Source: Sporosarcina ureilytica
GTDB lineage: Bacteria > Bacillota > Bacilli > Bacillales_A > Planococcaceae
Assembly: GCF_001753205.1 (NCBI RefSeq)
Contig: NZ_CP017560.1
Span: 3,286,001 to 3,350,000 of the forward strand
Length of the DNA stretch: 64,000 bases
Reading direction: 5' to 3'
The notes beneath the pieces are model-generated. The model did not search any database, was not told where the DNA came from, and saw only the letters and a list, made by a program, of their open reading frames with translations. The position numbers and the translations under genes were made by a program. Of the stretch, positions 43,800 to 53,174 are shown piece after piece; position 1 is the stretch's first letter; the number at the start of each line of letters is the position of its first letter.

Positions 43800-45525
43800 T
43801 GAACCCCACCTCCCCATCTTGTGACTGTGATTGTTGAATTTTAAGATACAACGCTGATTGCTTCATTAAGTCCTGATGCGTTCCATAACCGACAACACGT
43901 CCATCATCCAATAATAGAATTTTATCGGCACCTTGAGCTGTCGAGATTTTTTGCGTCACAACAAGCATCGTTGCCCTTTCTTTTTCAAGCGCAGTCCAAA
44001 GCGCAGTTTCCGTTTTGACATCGAGCGCACTCGTACTGTCATCTAAGATTAAAATAGAAGGTTCTCGAACAAGTGCCCGCGCAATCGAAAGTCTTTGCTT
44101 TTGTCCACCTGATAAGTTGACCCCTTTTTGCCCAACACGGGTTTCATACTTATTTGGAAATAAATCAATGGATTCATGAATTTGCGCTTTTTTTGCAGCA
44201 TTTTCTAATTCAATCGTAGAGGCATCCGAATCTCCCCAAGATAAGTTTTCAAAAATAGATCCCGTAAACAATATAGACTGTTGCGGAACGAGTCCAATTG
44301 TGTCTCTTAAATCTTTTAGCGGCCAATCATGCACTGCTTTTCCATCAACATATACTTCTCCCCCCGTTGCATCGAAAATACGAGGAATTAAATTAAGTAA
44401 TGTTGATTTCCCCGAACCAGTTGCCCCCATAATCGCCAATTTCTCACCGGGCTTCACATGGAAGGATACGTGATCGAGAATCGGCTCGTCTTTTCCTGGA
44501 TAATGGAAAGACACATTGTCAAAACGTAAGTCCCCTTTTAGTGTTCGAGGGGCCTGACTATCTGTGTCATATTCTTCAAGGTCTTCATTTGCTAGTAATA
44601 CTTCTTCCATTCGATCTGCTGAAGCTTTCGCACGGGAAAATGCACTAATAATAAAGGCAAACATCGAAAATGCCCCAGTCATTCTCATTGCATAGTTCAC
44701 CACGGCGACAAGTTCCCCTACTTTTGCCCCCCCATTTTGCACTTCAATCGCACCAAACCAAAGAACCGCCATTAAACTTCCATTCATGATCAATAATAGA
44801 ACCGGAAGAATAAACTCCATTAATCGCATTGCTCGGACGGTATCTGAACGCAACAGATCCGCTACTTTAGAAAAACGGCTCGCTTCGTACATTCCCCTTA
44901 AGTACGCTTTAATCAACCGAACCGCTTGTAAATTTTCTTGAATAATTCGATTAACCCCATCTAATCTTCTTTGAATACGCGCAAAATATCGCACGCCTTT
45001 TCTTGACATATATACTAGAAAAACAAGTAAAATTGGTGCACCAATAACTAAATAAAGCGCTAATTTCACGTTCACTATAAAGGCCATGACTAAACTTCCA
45101 ATCACCAGAAGCGGTGCACGCATCATAATCCGCAAAGACATAAACAATACGTTTTGCACCATCGTTACATCACTTGTTAACCGTGTTATTAGACCGGCAG
45201 TTGGAAAACGAAGAAATGTAGCCATCGAAAAGTTTTGCACTTGTTTAAATAATGCTTTTCGTAAATCGAACGCAAAACTTTGTGCAGCATGTGCAGCAAA
45301 ATAAGAGTTAATCGCACCCGAGAAAAATGCTGCGAATGCAAGCCCCATCATCCCTGCACCCCATATAATAATGACATTCGTGTCGCGGGCTACAATTCCA
45401 TCGTCAATGATTTTTGCAATAAAAAGCGGTTGAATTAATTCAACACTTAATTCAATAAGCATGAGACTAAAAGCAATTATCATTGGCCACTTATATGGCA
45501 ACGCACGTGAAAAAACTGTTTTCAT
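43780..45525 (-). CDS. ABC exporter half-transporter, first subunit (YfiB-like)
   Basis: A 581-residue ABC exporter half: transmembrane domain (residues 1-320), then an ATPase with Walker A GATGSGKSTLLNL, intact signature NLSGGQKQRLSIA and Walker B ILILDDSTSALD, where the catalytic glutamate is replaced by aspartate. The H-loop position reads VVTQKIST, lacking histidine. These changes mark the subunit that supplies the degenerate site of a heterodimer with the following gene, whose start it overlaps by 20 bases. Confidence 0.9.
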   Translation of the reverse strand: MKTVFSRALPYKWPMIIAFSLMLIELSVELIQPLFIAKIIDDGIVARDTNVIIIWGAGMMGLAFAAFFSGAINSYFAAHAAQSFAFDLRKALFKQVQNFSMATFLRFPTAGLITRLTSDVTMVQNVLFMSLRIMMRAPLLVIGSLVMAFIVNVKLALYLVIGAPILLVFLVYMSRKGVRYFARIQRRLDGVNRIIQENLQAVRLIKAYLRGMYEASRFSKVADLLRSDTVRAMRLMEFILPVLLLIMNGSLMAVLWFGAIEVQNGGAKVGELVAVVNYAMRMTGAFSMFAFIISAFSRAKASADRMEEVLLANEDLEEYDTDSQAPRTLKGDLRFDNVSFHYPGKDEPILDHVSFHVKPGEKLAIMGATGSGKSTLLNLIPRIFDATGGEVYVDGKAVHDWPLKDLRDTIGLVPQQSILFTGSIFENLSWGDSDASTIELENAAKKAQIHESIDLFPNKYETRVGQKGVNLSGGQKQRLSIARALVREPSILILDDSTSALDVKTETALWTALEKERATMLVVTQKISTAQGADKILLLDDGRVVGYGTHQDLMKQSALYLKIQQSQSQDGEVGFNGTHTS

Positions 45526-45649
45526 CAGCAGAGACCCCCAAAACTCTTTCGTACCCCGAATTATTTACTGTAGTCTTATTATGCCACAACAACATTCGAT
45601 CTGTATACTGAACAAACTGAATTCATCTATTTTTCCGAACGGTCGTAAT

Positions 45650-45688
45650 TAAAAAGGTGGATTCCCAAACCGGAATCCACCTTTTTAG
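45650..45688 (-). terminator. terminator after the EamA transporter gene
   Basis: Perfect 15-bp stem AAAAAGGTGGATTCC / GGAATCCACCTTTTT with a six-base loop, directly beyond the stop. Confidence 0.88.
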
Positions 45689-46612
45689 TCATTCTTTCAA
45701 TAAATCATCAGAAGCGGTCTCTATTTTACTTCCCGCCACCGAAATCCACGTAACCCCTATTAACATAGTAATGGCGCCTATAAATTGCCAGAGGCCTAAT
45801 ATTTGTCCGAACCAAATGACCGAGATAACCATCGCAGTTAGTGGTTCAAAACTTGATAGAATGCTTGCTTCTACCGCAGTAATGTATTTCATACTTCCTA
45901 AAAACAAAATAAAAGCAGCAGTCCCTACGACGATGATAAGTAGCAACATCATCATGAGTCCCCAGTCGCCAAGAAGTCTAAATTGTTTTATGACGGTATT
46001 CATTTGAGTAATTAATAATGTAACCCCGCCAATGACCATCGCCCAACCTACTGAGATGAGCACGCCCCATTCTTGCATAAGTCGTGCTGGATAAAGCGTA
46101 TAAAATGCGAAAGAAAACCCGACAGCCAGTCCCCAAAACAGGGCAATTTTACTAAGTGTAAAGCCTGATAACGAGCCATTCGTTAACAGAAAAAACAATC
46201 CAACTAATGTGATAACCATTCCCAATCCTTGAACAGCGGGTGGTAATTTTCTATGCGTCCAGGAGACAAACAATATAATATAGATCGGTGCCAAAAACTG
46301 AAATAACGTAGCAATGACTGCGTTACTTGTATCAATTGAAGAAGCAAAACTTAATTGAACGCCGAGCATACCGATAATCCCAAATATAATTAGCTGGCGA
46401 GACCAAACACGTTGACGCCAAGGCGCAGTAATTCTTTTTCCTTGTAACTTTAAAATTGTCAATAAAATGATTCCTGCAAGAAGTAAACGAATCGTCAACA
46501 TAAATGTCACGGACATATCCGAGTTTCTTAATAACCATTCCATCATCGGACCCGTAGCTCCCCAGAGGACTGCCCCGGAAATAATCATTGTGATTCCTTT
46601 CAATCTACTCAT
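45689..46612 (-). CDS. EamA/DMT-family transporter
   Basis: A 307-residue membrane protein with ten predicted helices forming two EamA repeats (starting ISGAVLWGATGPMMEWLL and ALFWGLAVGFSFAFYTLYPA). The second repeat has the typical EASILSSFEPLTAMVISVIWFGQ-like segment. Members export amino acids or metabolites; the substrate is not predictable here. The ATG is preceded by a purine-rich GGGGGGGAGTAGG stretch. It is a single-gene unit. Confidence 0.88.
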   Translation of the reverse strand: MSRLKGITMIISGAVLWGATGPMMEWLLRNSDMSVTFMLTIRLLLAGIILLTILKLQGKRITAPWRQRVWSRQLIIFGIIGMLGVQLSFASSIDTSNAVIATLFQFLAPIYIILFVSWTHRKLPPAVQGLGMVITLVGLFFLLTNGSLSGFTLSKIALFWGLAVGFSFAFYTLYPARLMQEWGVLISVGWAMVIGGVTLLITQMNTVIKQFRLLGDWGLMMMLLLIIVVGTAAFILFLGSMKYITAVEASILSSFEPLTAMVISVIWFGQILGLWQFIGAITMLIGVTWISVAGSKIETASDDLLKE

Positions 46613-46820
46613 TTACCTACTCCCCCCCCCTTATTTAATCGTAATGAATACATATTTCAACGAATTGCTACCATAAAATTACAGTTAACTTCATCTTTTC
46701 AACCAGTTTTAACCACAATAATTAAAAAAATTTTATTCTATAGGCCTTGTGTTTTATTTAATGTATTTTCCCTCTATTAGGTATATAATCATAGTAAGTC
46801 AACCTAGGAGGCGGAATTGT

Positions 46821-48482
46821 ATGTTATCACAATATAAACAATTTAAACCTGAATTACTTGATATTATCGAGAGCCTCGAACAATTTTACATGGTCACACA
46901 TATAAATAGCAACGGCTCTATTACATATACAAATAAAGAATTTTTAGAGACCAGCAAGTGGACACCTAAACGTGTACTCGGGAAAAGTTTTTGGCAAATG
47001 TTCCCGAATACAGATACAGGTCAAAAGGAAGCTACTAAAATATGGGAACATGTATCGAATGGTAAACCTTGGTCAGGGACAGTCGAAAAAGTGAGTCGGG
47101 TTGGGGATCCTTATTATGTGAAAATGACAGCCATTCCCATCATTCGTTCAACTGATGAATTGGTTTCTGTAATTACCTTTGAATTAGATATGACAAAGGA
47201 TGTCCAACTCCACCAACGTCTTGAACAAATCGCATTCTTTGACTACGAAACGGGGCTTATGAGTCGTCATAACTTAGAAACAGCTGTCAATAAATTCATT
47301 TCACAGGGAACTAGTTTCGCTTTCGCATACATAGCTATCGATCATTTTTATGCAATACAAGACTTTCATTCAAATGAATCCCGGAAAGAAATCATTCAAT
47401 CTTTTACAAATCGTATGAAACGTTTTTTCCAAAACAGCCAAATTGCACGTGTCGGCGTCAATGAATTCGTCGTGTTAACACAATTTGCAGACTGGTTCAT
47501 TGAAGGTTTTAACGACTTTTTAGACCGCCATCCTATATACATCGAGAATGATCTATTGTCCATAACGGTCAGCGGTGGAATTATTCGATATCCTGAAGAC
47601 CAAAAAACATTTACAAACATGATGAAAGCGGCTCTCTCCGCTACACAAGATGTAATGAATCATGGGGGCGGAAAGATTACGACGCTTTCTACTGCTTCCC
47701 ACAAAGCATTAAATCGAAAATCTTTGATTCACAAAAAGTTAATTTCTGCACTAAATGATAATAAATTGCAAGTTGTCTATCAACCTCAAATTGATAGTTA
47801 TACAGGAGATATTTTATTATACGAAGCATTAGTTCGTTGGTATGATGACGAGCTCGGACATGTTTCTCCCGATGAATTAATTCCCATCGCAGAGGAAAAT
47901 GGGCTTATTCAGAAAATCGGTACATTCGTTTTAACAGAAGCTGCCCAACTAGCAGCGACTCTACATAACGCGAATAAACCAACAACCATCTCTGTGAACA
48001 CATCTGTTCGTGAATTTAACAACCCAAAACATAACAAGCAAATCATGAATATTCTTCAGAAGGCTTCTTGTCCTCCTGAACGGATTCAACTTGAAATAAC
48101 TGAAACGTTTGCTTTCAAAGCAGAGGAAGAAAATTCAATCTCAAGTCAAATGAAAGTATTAAAAGATGCAGGAGTAGAATTTGCACTAGATGATTTCGGG
48201 ACAGGATTCGCGTCATTCAGATATATGCAGTCTCTGCCAATTACGAAGATTAAAATTGATAAATTGTTTATCAACTCTTTAACGACTCATGAACAAACGA
48301 AAAAACTCGTGAATGGCATGATACAATTCGCAAAGTCAATGGATATATACGTTGTCGCTGAAGGCGTTGAAACAGAAGAACAACTAACCCTTCTAAAACA
48401 GCTCGATGTCGATGCCTTACAAGGGTACTTCATCGGCCACCCAATGACGAAAGAAGAAATTACACCTTCCCTTCATTCATAA
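46821..48482 (+). CDS. PAS-GGDEF(degenerate)-EAL cyclic-di-GMP phosphodiesterase
   Basis: A 553-residue cytosolic signalling protein. A PAS domain (residues 25-130, with WQMFPNTDTGQKE) precedes a GGDEF domain whose active motif is replaced by RVGVNEF, so it should not make c-di-GMP. The EAL domain is intact: YEALVRW, ITETFAF, the metal-binding ALDDFGTGFASF and VVAEGVETEEQ. It should therefore hydrolyse c-di-GMP, perhaps tuned by the PAS and by GTP in the degenerate domain. The ATG at 46821 follows AGGAGG; the upstream extension is ignored. No linked partner gene is seen. Confidence 0.88.
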   Translation: MLSQYKQFKPELLDIIESLEQFYMVTHINSNGSITYTNKEFLETSKWTPKRVLGKSFWQMFPNTDTGQKEATKIWEHVSNGKPWSGTVEKVSRVGDPYYVKMTAIPIIRSTDELVSVITFELDMTKDVQLHQRLEQIAFFDYETGLMSRHNLETAVNKFISQGTSFAFAYIAIDHFYAIQDFHSNESRKEIIQSFTNRMKRFFQNSQIARVGVNEFVVLTQFADWFIEGFNDFLDRHPIYIENDLLSITVSGGIIRYPEDQKTFTNMMKAALSATQDVMNHGGGKITTLSTASHKALNRKSLIHKKLISALNDNKLQVVYQPQIDSYTGDILLYEALVRWYDDELGHVSPDELIPIAEENGLIQKIGTFVLTEAAQLAATLHNANKPTTISVNTSVREFNNPKHNKQIMNILQKASCPPERIQLEITETFAFKAEEENSISSQMKVLKDAGVEFALDDFGTGFASFRYMQSLPITKIKIDKLFINSLTTHEQTKKLVNGMIQFAKSMDIYVVAEGVETEEQLTLLKQLDVDALQGYFIGHPMTKEEITPSLHS

Positions 48483-48485
48483 AAC

Positions 48486-48520
48486 AACGGAGCTGTTCCA
48501 ACCTGGACGCTCCGTTTTTT
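48486..48520 (+). terminator. terminator after the EAL gene
   Basis: Stem AACGGAGC / GCTCCGTT with a 15-base loop, followed by T6. Confidence 0.78.
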
Positions 48521-48697
48521 CAATTCCCTATCTTTCCGCTTCGAAAACCATTACTTGCCACACTTAGTATCCAAGATGATAGTCAATTATTATTTTCGTC
48601 AAAGTAATCATTAATAGTTAACAACACATTGATATAAAACATTGATTACTATAGAATGTTAAGGGAATTCCAAATATTCTACAAGGGGGGATGTGTG

Positions 48698-50020
48698 ATG
48701 AAGGTTTTAACGCGTTGGTCAAATAATATTATGGAACGGTATTTACCTGACCCGTATGTGTTCGTCGCAATTTTAACTTTGCTCGTATTTTTACTTGGAA
48801 TCATTTTTACCGATTCTGGTCCGCTTGATATGGTCGTTCATTGGGGAGACGGCTTTTGGGGATTATTATCATTCACCATGCAAATGGTCGTTGTACTAGT
48901 AGCTGGGTATGTTTTAGCAATTAGCCCGGTGTTCAAAAGGCTGTTAAGTACACTAGCAAATGGAGCAAAATCACCTGGTTCCGCAATTTTGCTTGTGACA
49001 ATCGTGTCGTTAATTGCTTGTTGGATTAACTGGGGATTCGGACTCGTCATTGGGGCGCTTTTTGCAAAAGAGATTGCAAAAAAAGTGACGACAGTAGATT
49101 ACCGCCTATTGATTGCAAGCGCCTACTCAGGCTTTATTATTTGGCACGGTGGACTAGCTGGCTCAATACCGTTATCAATCGCAACTGCAGATCATCCTTT
49201 CGCGGATATCATGGGCGTTGTGCCGACAGCAGAAACGATTTTCTCGACGTATAACTTAATTATCGTAATCGCACTTGTTATTTCCGTTCCGTTACTGAAT
49301 CGCTTCATGATGCCGAAGCCTGAAGATACTTTTTCGATAGATCCTAAACTATTAGAAGATAAGGCCGAAGTCGAAGTTGAGGAGAAGAAAACTAGCCTGA
49401 CACCAGCTGACAGATTAGAAAATAGTGTGTTACTTTCAATGCTTATCGGAGCTTTAGGACTCGCCTATCTGATTCAGCATTTTGCATCTAATGGATTTGA
49501 TTTGAACTTAAACATTGTCAATTTAATTTTCTTTATTCTTGGAATCATTTTTCACGGTACGCCAAAACAATTTCTTGCGGCAATCGCAACAGCGGTTAAA
49601 ACAGCCGGTGGGATTATATTCCAATTCCCGTTCTATGCCGGTATTATGGGTATGATGGTGACATCTGGACTTGCCGGTGTCATATCCGAGTGGTTCGTTG
49701 CCATTTCAACGGAGCATACTTTCCATCTCTTTACTTTTTACGCTGCCGGGGTTGTAAACTTCTTTGTCCCATCAGGCGGCGGTCAATGGGCAGTTCAAGC
49801 ACCTATCATGCTCGAAGCTTCTGAAGCACTTGGCGTGAGCTATTCTAAGACTGCTATGGCTATCGCATGGGGAGATGCGTGGACAAACATGATCCAACCT
49901 TTCTGGGCATTACCAGCGCTGGCAATTGCAGGTTTACGTGCTAAAGATATTATGGGTTATTGTGTATTTGTTCTGTTATTAAGCGGCCTTGTTATAAGTA
50001 TTGGATTATTTTTCTTTTAA
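48698..50020 (+). CDS. short-chain fatty acid transporter (AtoE family)
   Basis: A 440-residue membrane protein with about eleven transmembrane helices of the AtoE/TIGR00366 family, which takes up short-chain fatty acids. Diagnostic loops are RYLPDPYVFVAILTLLVF at the N-terminus, NWGFGLVIGALFAKEIA, WHGGLAGSIPLSIAT, and FVPSGGGQWAVQAPIM near residue 370. The ATG at 48698 lies just after GGGGGG; the earlier in-frame ATG has no site. It is a single gene followed by a terminator. Confidence 0.88.
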   Translation: MKVLTRWSNNIMERYLPDPYVFVAILTLLVFLLGIIFTDSGPLDMVVHWGDGFWGLLSFTMQMVVVLVAGYVLAISPVFKRLLSTLANGAKSPGSAILLVTIVSLIACWINWGFGLVIGALFAKEIAKKVTTVDYRLLIASAYSGFIIWHGGLAGSIPLSIATADHPFADIMGVVPTAETIFSTYNLIIVIALVISVPLLNRFMMPKPEDTFSIDPKLLEDKAEVEVEEKKTSLTPADRLENSVLLSMLIGALGLAYLIQHFASNGFDLNLNIVNLIFFILGIIFHGTPKQFLAAIATAVKTAGGIIFQFPFYAGIMGMMVTSGLAGVISEWFVAISTEHTFHLFTFYAAGVVNFFVPSGGGQWAVQAPIMLEASEALGVSYSKTAMAIAWGDAWTNMIQPFWALPALAIAGLRAKDIMGYCVFVLLLSGLVISIGLFFF

Positions 50021-50031
50021 CAAATATAACT

Positions 50032-50066
50032 ATCCGGAGGGACATTGGCTCCCTTCGGATTTTTCA
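50032..50066 (+). terminator. terminator after the AtoE gene
   Basis: Stem ATCCGGAGGG / CCCTTCGGAT with one G-T pair, followed by T5. Confidence 0.78.
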
Positions 50067-50150
50067 TTTTTAATTACTAAAAAGATTATTTCCCTCCGTT
50101 CTGGGAACAATTTATTCAGATAACATTGTTCGATAATCGGAGGGATTTCA

Positions 50151-51032
50151 TTGCCAAAAGATGAATATGAAAAAGTTAATGAGCAAGTACCTGCACAAAC
50201 GCAAGATAAACAGCCTGGGGTCGAAGAAGAAATGACACCAGCACCTATTTATGATGATGAAAACTACAATGGTTCTGGTAAGTTAAAAGGTAAAAACGCA
50301 CTCATTACCGGCGGAGACAGTGGGATTGGCAGAGCGGTTGCTGTCGCCTACGCTAAAGAAGGCGCCAATGTTGCCATCGCTTATCTGGCCGAACAAGAAG
50401 ATGCAGATGCGGATAAAACAGTTGAACTCATCGAGAAATATGGCGTGAAATCCTACAAAATCAGGATTGATATTAGTGAGGAAGAACATTGTGAGCAGTT
50501 GGTTGATAAAGTGATAAATGAATTCGGCAGCTTGGACATTTTAGTCAACAATGCCGGCAAACAATTTCCGCAGAACGATATAGCCGATATTTCGGAAGAC
50601 CAATTGCGAGAAACTTTTGAAACAAACTTTTTCGGTCTTTTTTACCTCTCAAAAGCTGCTTTGCAACATATGAAAAAAGGAGATGCAATCATCAATACCT
50701 CTTCCGTAACGGCTTATAACGGCTCGGTAAGTTTGCTCGATTATTCCGCTACCAAAGGAGCCATCACTTCGTTTACACGTTCACTTGCACTTAATTTAGC
50801 GGAAAAAGGCATTCGAGTAAACGCGGTAGCGCCTGGTCCAATTTGGACACCATTAATCCCTGCTACATTTGACGGTCAAAAGGTAAAACAACACGGTGCA
50901 GATACGCCTGTTAAACGTCGTGGACAACCTGCAGAAAATGCACCTGCATATGTGTTTTTAGCCTCGTCCGATTCTACTTATATAACCGGCCAAACGATCC
51001 ACGTAGATGGTGGGGATTTTGTTGGTTCTTAG
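50151..51032 (+). CDS. SDR-family oxidoreductase (YhdF/YdaD general-stress type)
   Basis: A 293-residue classical short-chain dehydrogenase with a charged N-terminal extension of about 45 residues (EEEMTPAPIYDDENYNGSGK) typical of the YhdF/YdaD subgroup. Cofactor motif is ITGGDSGIGRAVAVAYA, the NNAG motif is present, and the catalytic Ser-Tyr-Lys lie in NTSSVTAY and DYSATKGAI. The C-terminal ITGQTIHVDGGDFV is intact. B. subtilis relatives are general stress proteins; the substrate is unknown. Translation starts at TTG 50151 after CGGAGGG. The 51-kb repeat array begins just past its stop. Confidence 0.88.
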   Translation: MPKDEYEKVNEQVPAQTQDKQPGVEEEMTPAPIYDDENYNGSGKLKGKNALITGGDSGIGRAVAVAYAKEGANVAIAYLAEQEDADADKTVELIEKYGVKSYKIRIDISEEEHCEQLVDKVINEFGSLDILVNNAGKQFPQNDIADISEDQLRETFETNFFGLFYLSKAALQHMKKGDAIINTSSVTAYNGSVSLLDYSATKGAITSFTRSLALNLAEKGIRVNAVAPGPIWTPLIPATFDGQKVKQHGADTPVKRRGQPAENAPAYVFLASSDSTYITGQTIHVDGGDFVGS

Positions 51033-51041
51033 ATTTTTTTA

Positions 51042-51521
51042 CGTTGTATAGTTTCGTTGAGGCGTTGTGAACTTTTCGGGAAGCGTTGCGTTCTTTTACG
51101 ATTGTGTTGCAGACTTTTCGAGAAACGTTGCGTACTTTCGTAAACGTTGCATACTTTTTTCAAAACGTTGCGTTCTCTCGCGATAGCGTTGCATACTTTT
51201 CAAGAAACGTTGTGTACTTTCGTAAACGTTGCATACTTTTATCGAAGCGTTGCGTTCTCTCGCGATAGCGTTGCAGACTTTTCAAGAAACGTTGCGTACC
51301 TTCGTAAACGTTGCATACTTTTATCGAAGCGTTGCGTTCTCTCGCGATAGCGTTGCAGACTTTTCAAGAAACGTTGCGTACTTTCGTAAACGTTGCATAC
51401 TTTTTTCAAAGCGTTTCGTTCTCTCGCGATAGCGTTGCATACTTTTCAAGAAACGTTGTGTACTTTCGCGATAGCGTTGCAGACTTTTATCGAAGCGTTG
51501 CGTTCTCTCGCGATAGCGTTG
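51042..51521 (+). repeat. 21-bp / 82-bp higher-order tandem repeat, left part
   Basis: About two dozen head-to-tail units of 19-21 bases sharing CGTTGC(A/G)TACTTT. Four unit types recur in fixed order to give an 82-base super-repeat: CGTTGCATACTTTTCAAGAA, CGTTGTGTACTTTCGTAAA, CGTTGCATACTTTTATCGAA and CGTTGCGTTCTCTCGCGATA. The 82-base period is not a multiple of three, so frames running through it are not conserved proteins. An IS element interrupts the array at 51521. Confidence 0.93.
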
Positions 51522-51564
51522 TAGACTGACATATCGATTTGAGACACGTATAAAACAACAGTCG

Positions 51565-52392
51565 CTAGGCTGCTTCTACAAAATATTCTCTTGGTGAAAG
51601 GTAGCCTAGTTTTTCCTGAATACGTTCTTCATTATAATAATTTAAATAGTCAGTGACGCGTTTAGTGACTTCTGCATTACTAAGTGAATTGAATTTAACA
51701 TACTGAAACTCTTCAGATTTCAAGCTTGAGTGGAACGATTCTATAACTGCGTTATCCCAACAATTCCCTCTCCGTGACATACTGCATACCAGATGATTTG
51801 CCGTTACATAATCTTGGAATGCGTATGATGTGTACACGGTACCTTGATCGCAATGAATGATAACTCCTTCAGGGTTGTTGCGGGCTTCTAATGCCCCCTT
51901 AAGGGTATCGATGACAAGGGATGTCTGTTGATGATCGTACAATTTGTAGGCTACAATTTCATTATTATATAAATCCATAATAGTGGAGAGATATTTTGTT
52001 TTACTACCATATTGAATATAGGTAATATCAGTTACCCACTTCTCATTTGGTGCACTTGCAGTAAAATGACGATTAAGCAGATTAGGTCTGATTACGACTG
52101 TTTCACCTTGTGACTTCCATTTTCTTTTAGGCTTAACACGACATTGTACATTATGCTTTTGCATGATTGATTGAACCGTATTACGATTTAATCTAATCCC
52201 ATATTCTTTCTTTAACAGAGCTTTAATTTTTCTGTGTCCATAGCGATACTTAGTTTTCTTGCACAGTTCAATGATTGCCTCTTCTTTGGTTGAAAGTGAT
52301 TTCTCACGCTCTTCGCCAAGCCATCTATAATAGTTTGAACGGGGAACTTGTAATGCCGATAAGATAGAGGTAATTGTGTATTTTCCTTTCAT
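51565..52392 (-). CDS. IS3-family transposase OrfB (DDE integrase domain)
   Basis: A 275-residue catalytic part of an IS150-type transposase. An HTH_21 domain (KYRYGHRKIKALLKKEYGI) precedes the rve/DDE integrase core, with the acidic residues visible as WVTDITYI, IHCDQGTVYTS and AVIESFHSSLKSE. In the element it is normally made as an OrfAB fusion by -1 slippage. The orfB frame is open upstream of its ATG and reaches the run AAAAAGGGGG inside orfA, a plausible slippage site. It appears intact. Confidence 0.93.
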   Translation of the reverse strand: MKGKYTITSILSALQVPRSNYYRWLGEEREKSLSTKEEAIIELCKKTKYRYGHRKIKALLKKEYGIRLNRNTVQSIMQKHNVQCRVKPKRKWKSQGETVVIRPNLLNRHFTASAPNEKWVTDITYIQYGSKTKYLSTIMDLYNNEIVAYKLYDHQQTSLVIDTLKGALEARNNPEGVIIHCDQGTVYTSYAFQDYVTANHLVCSMSRRGNCWDNAVIESFHSSLKSEEFQYVKFNSLSNAEVTKRVTDYLNYYNEERIQEKLGYLSPREYFVEAA

Positions 52393-52409
52393 TTCCTCTA
52401 CAGTTCTAA

Positions 52410-52730
52410 TTACCTCTTCTTTTCCAACCCCCTTTTTATCTCTAAATACTTTTTTAGCACTTCATTCTCCATTTTCAATTGAGATAGCTGATGATCTTGT
52501 CTCTCTTGTCCATTCTTGAAATCATAACGAAAACCATAGGCATACTGTTGGCCGATTGGTTGATCAAAGCGATAAGTTTCATTGTTTTTATACCACTTCA
52601 TCCAGCTTGCAATTTGCGCTCTATTTTTGATTCCATGCCTCTCTAAAATCTCTTTATCTGTAAAGTTACCACTTAATTTATCTTTCACAACAGCCCATTT
52701 AACTTCACTTGAATATCTGTTTCTTTTCAA
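52410..52730 (-). CDS. IS3-family transposase OrfA (HTH)
   Basis: A 106-residue DNA-binding protein of the IS150/IS3 type: an N-terminal helix-turn-helix (YSSEVKWAVVKDKLSGNFTD, GIKNRAQIASWMKWYKNN) and a C-terminal leucine-zipper-like helix (LSQLKMENEVLKKYLEIK). It lies upstream of orfB in the adjacent reading frame. AAAAAGGGGG near its 3' end is the likely -1 frameshift site. Confidence 0.9.
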   Translation of the reverse strand: MKRNRYSSEVKWAVVKDKLSGNFTDKEILERHGIKNRAQIASWMKWYKNNETYRFDQPIGQQYAYGFRYDFKNGQERQDHQLSQLKMENEVLKKYLEIKRGLEKKR

Positions 52731-52815
52731 TATAAAAACCCCCGACGTTATCGCTTTTTACTAGTGTAACACTTTGATGTTGTTTTATATTGTCCCAAGA
52801 ATTTGGGTTAGCCCA

Positions 52816-53118
52816 TTGCATACTTTTCAAGAAACGTTGTGTACTTTCGCGATAGCGTTGCAGACTTTTATCGAAGCGTTGCGTTCTCTCGCGATAGCGT
52901 TGCATACTTTTCAAGAAACGTTGCGTACTTTCGTAAACGTTGCATACTTTTTTCAAAGCGTTGCGTTCTCTCGCGATAGCATTGCATACTTTTCAAGAAA
53001 CGTTGTGTACTTTCGTAAACGTTGCATACTTTTATCGAAGCGTTGCGTTCTCTCGCGATAGCGTTGCATACTTTTCGAGAAACGTTGTGTACTTTCATAA
53101 ACGTTGCATACTTTTATC
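52816..53118 (+). repeat. 21-bp / 82-bp higher-order tandem repeat, right part
   Basis: Continuation of the 51.0 kb array after the IS, about fifteen units with the same four-unit 82-base order, ending at CGTTGCATACTTTTATCCCC. Sequence identity to the left part is very high, unlike the copies at 17 and 21 kb. Confidence 0.92.
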
Positions 53119-53129
53119 CCCAAAAGTTA

Positions 53130-53172
53130 AAATGCTTTCAAAATGGACATATAAGTCATTTTGGAAGCATTT
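53130..53172 (-). terminator. pcp terminator
   Basis: Stem AAATGCTTTCAAAATG / CATTTTGGAAGCATTT with an 11-base loop, directly behind the pcp stop. Confidence 0.8.
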
Positions 53173-53174
53173 CT

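Larger units (their letters stand above)
51522..52815 (-). mobile_element. IS3-family insertion sequence (IS150-like), 1294 bp
   Basis: Boundaries deduced from the split repeat. The left flank ends in TTG (51519-51521), the right flank begins with TTG (52816-52818), and joining them restores CGATAGCGTTGCATACTTTT, so TTG is a 3-bp target duplication. Imperfect 25-bp terminal inverted repeats read TAGACTGACATATCGA and, at the other end, TGGGCTAACCCAAATT. Both converge on a TTGRGACA block and continue to a shared TATAAAACAACA. It carries orfA and orfB on the minus strand. Confidence 0.9.

Noticed and set aside
51042..53118. CRISPR array
   Set aside because: Units are head-to-tail with no unique spacers and no cas genes nearby.
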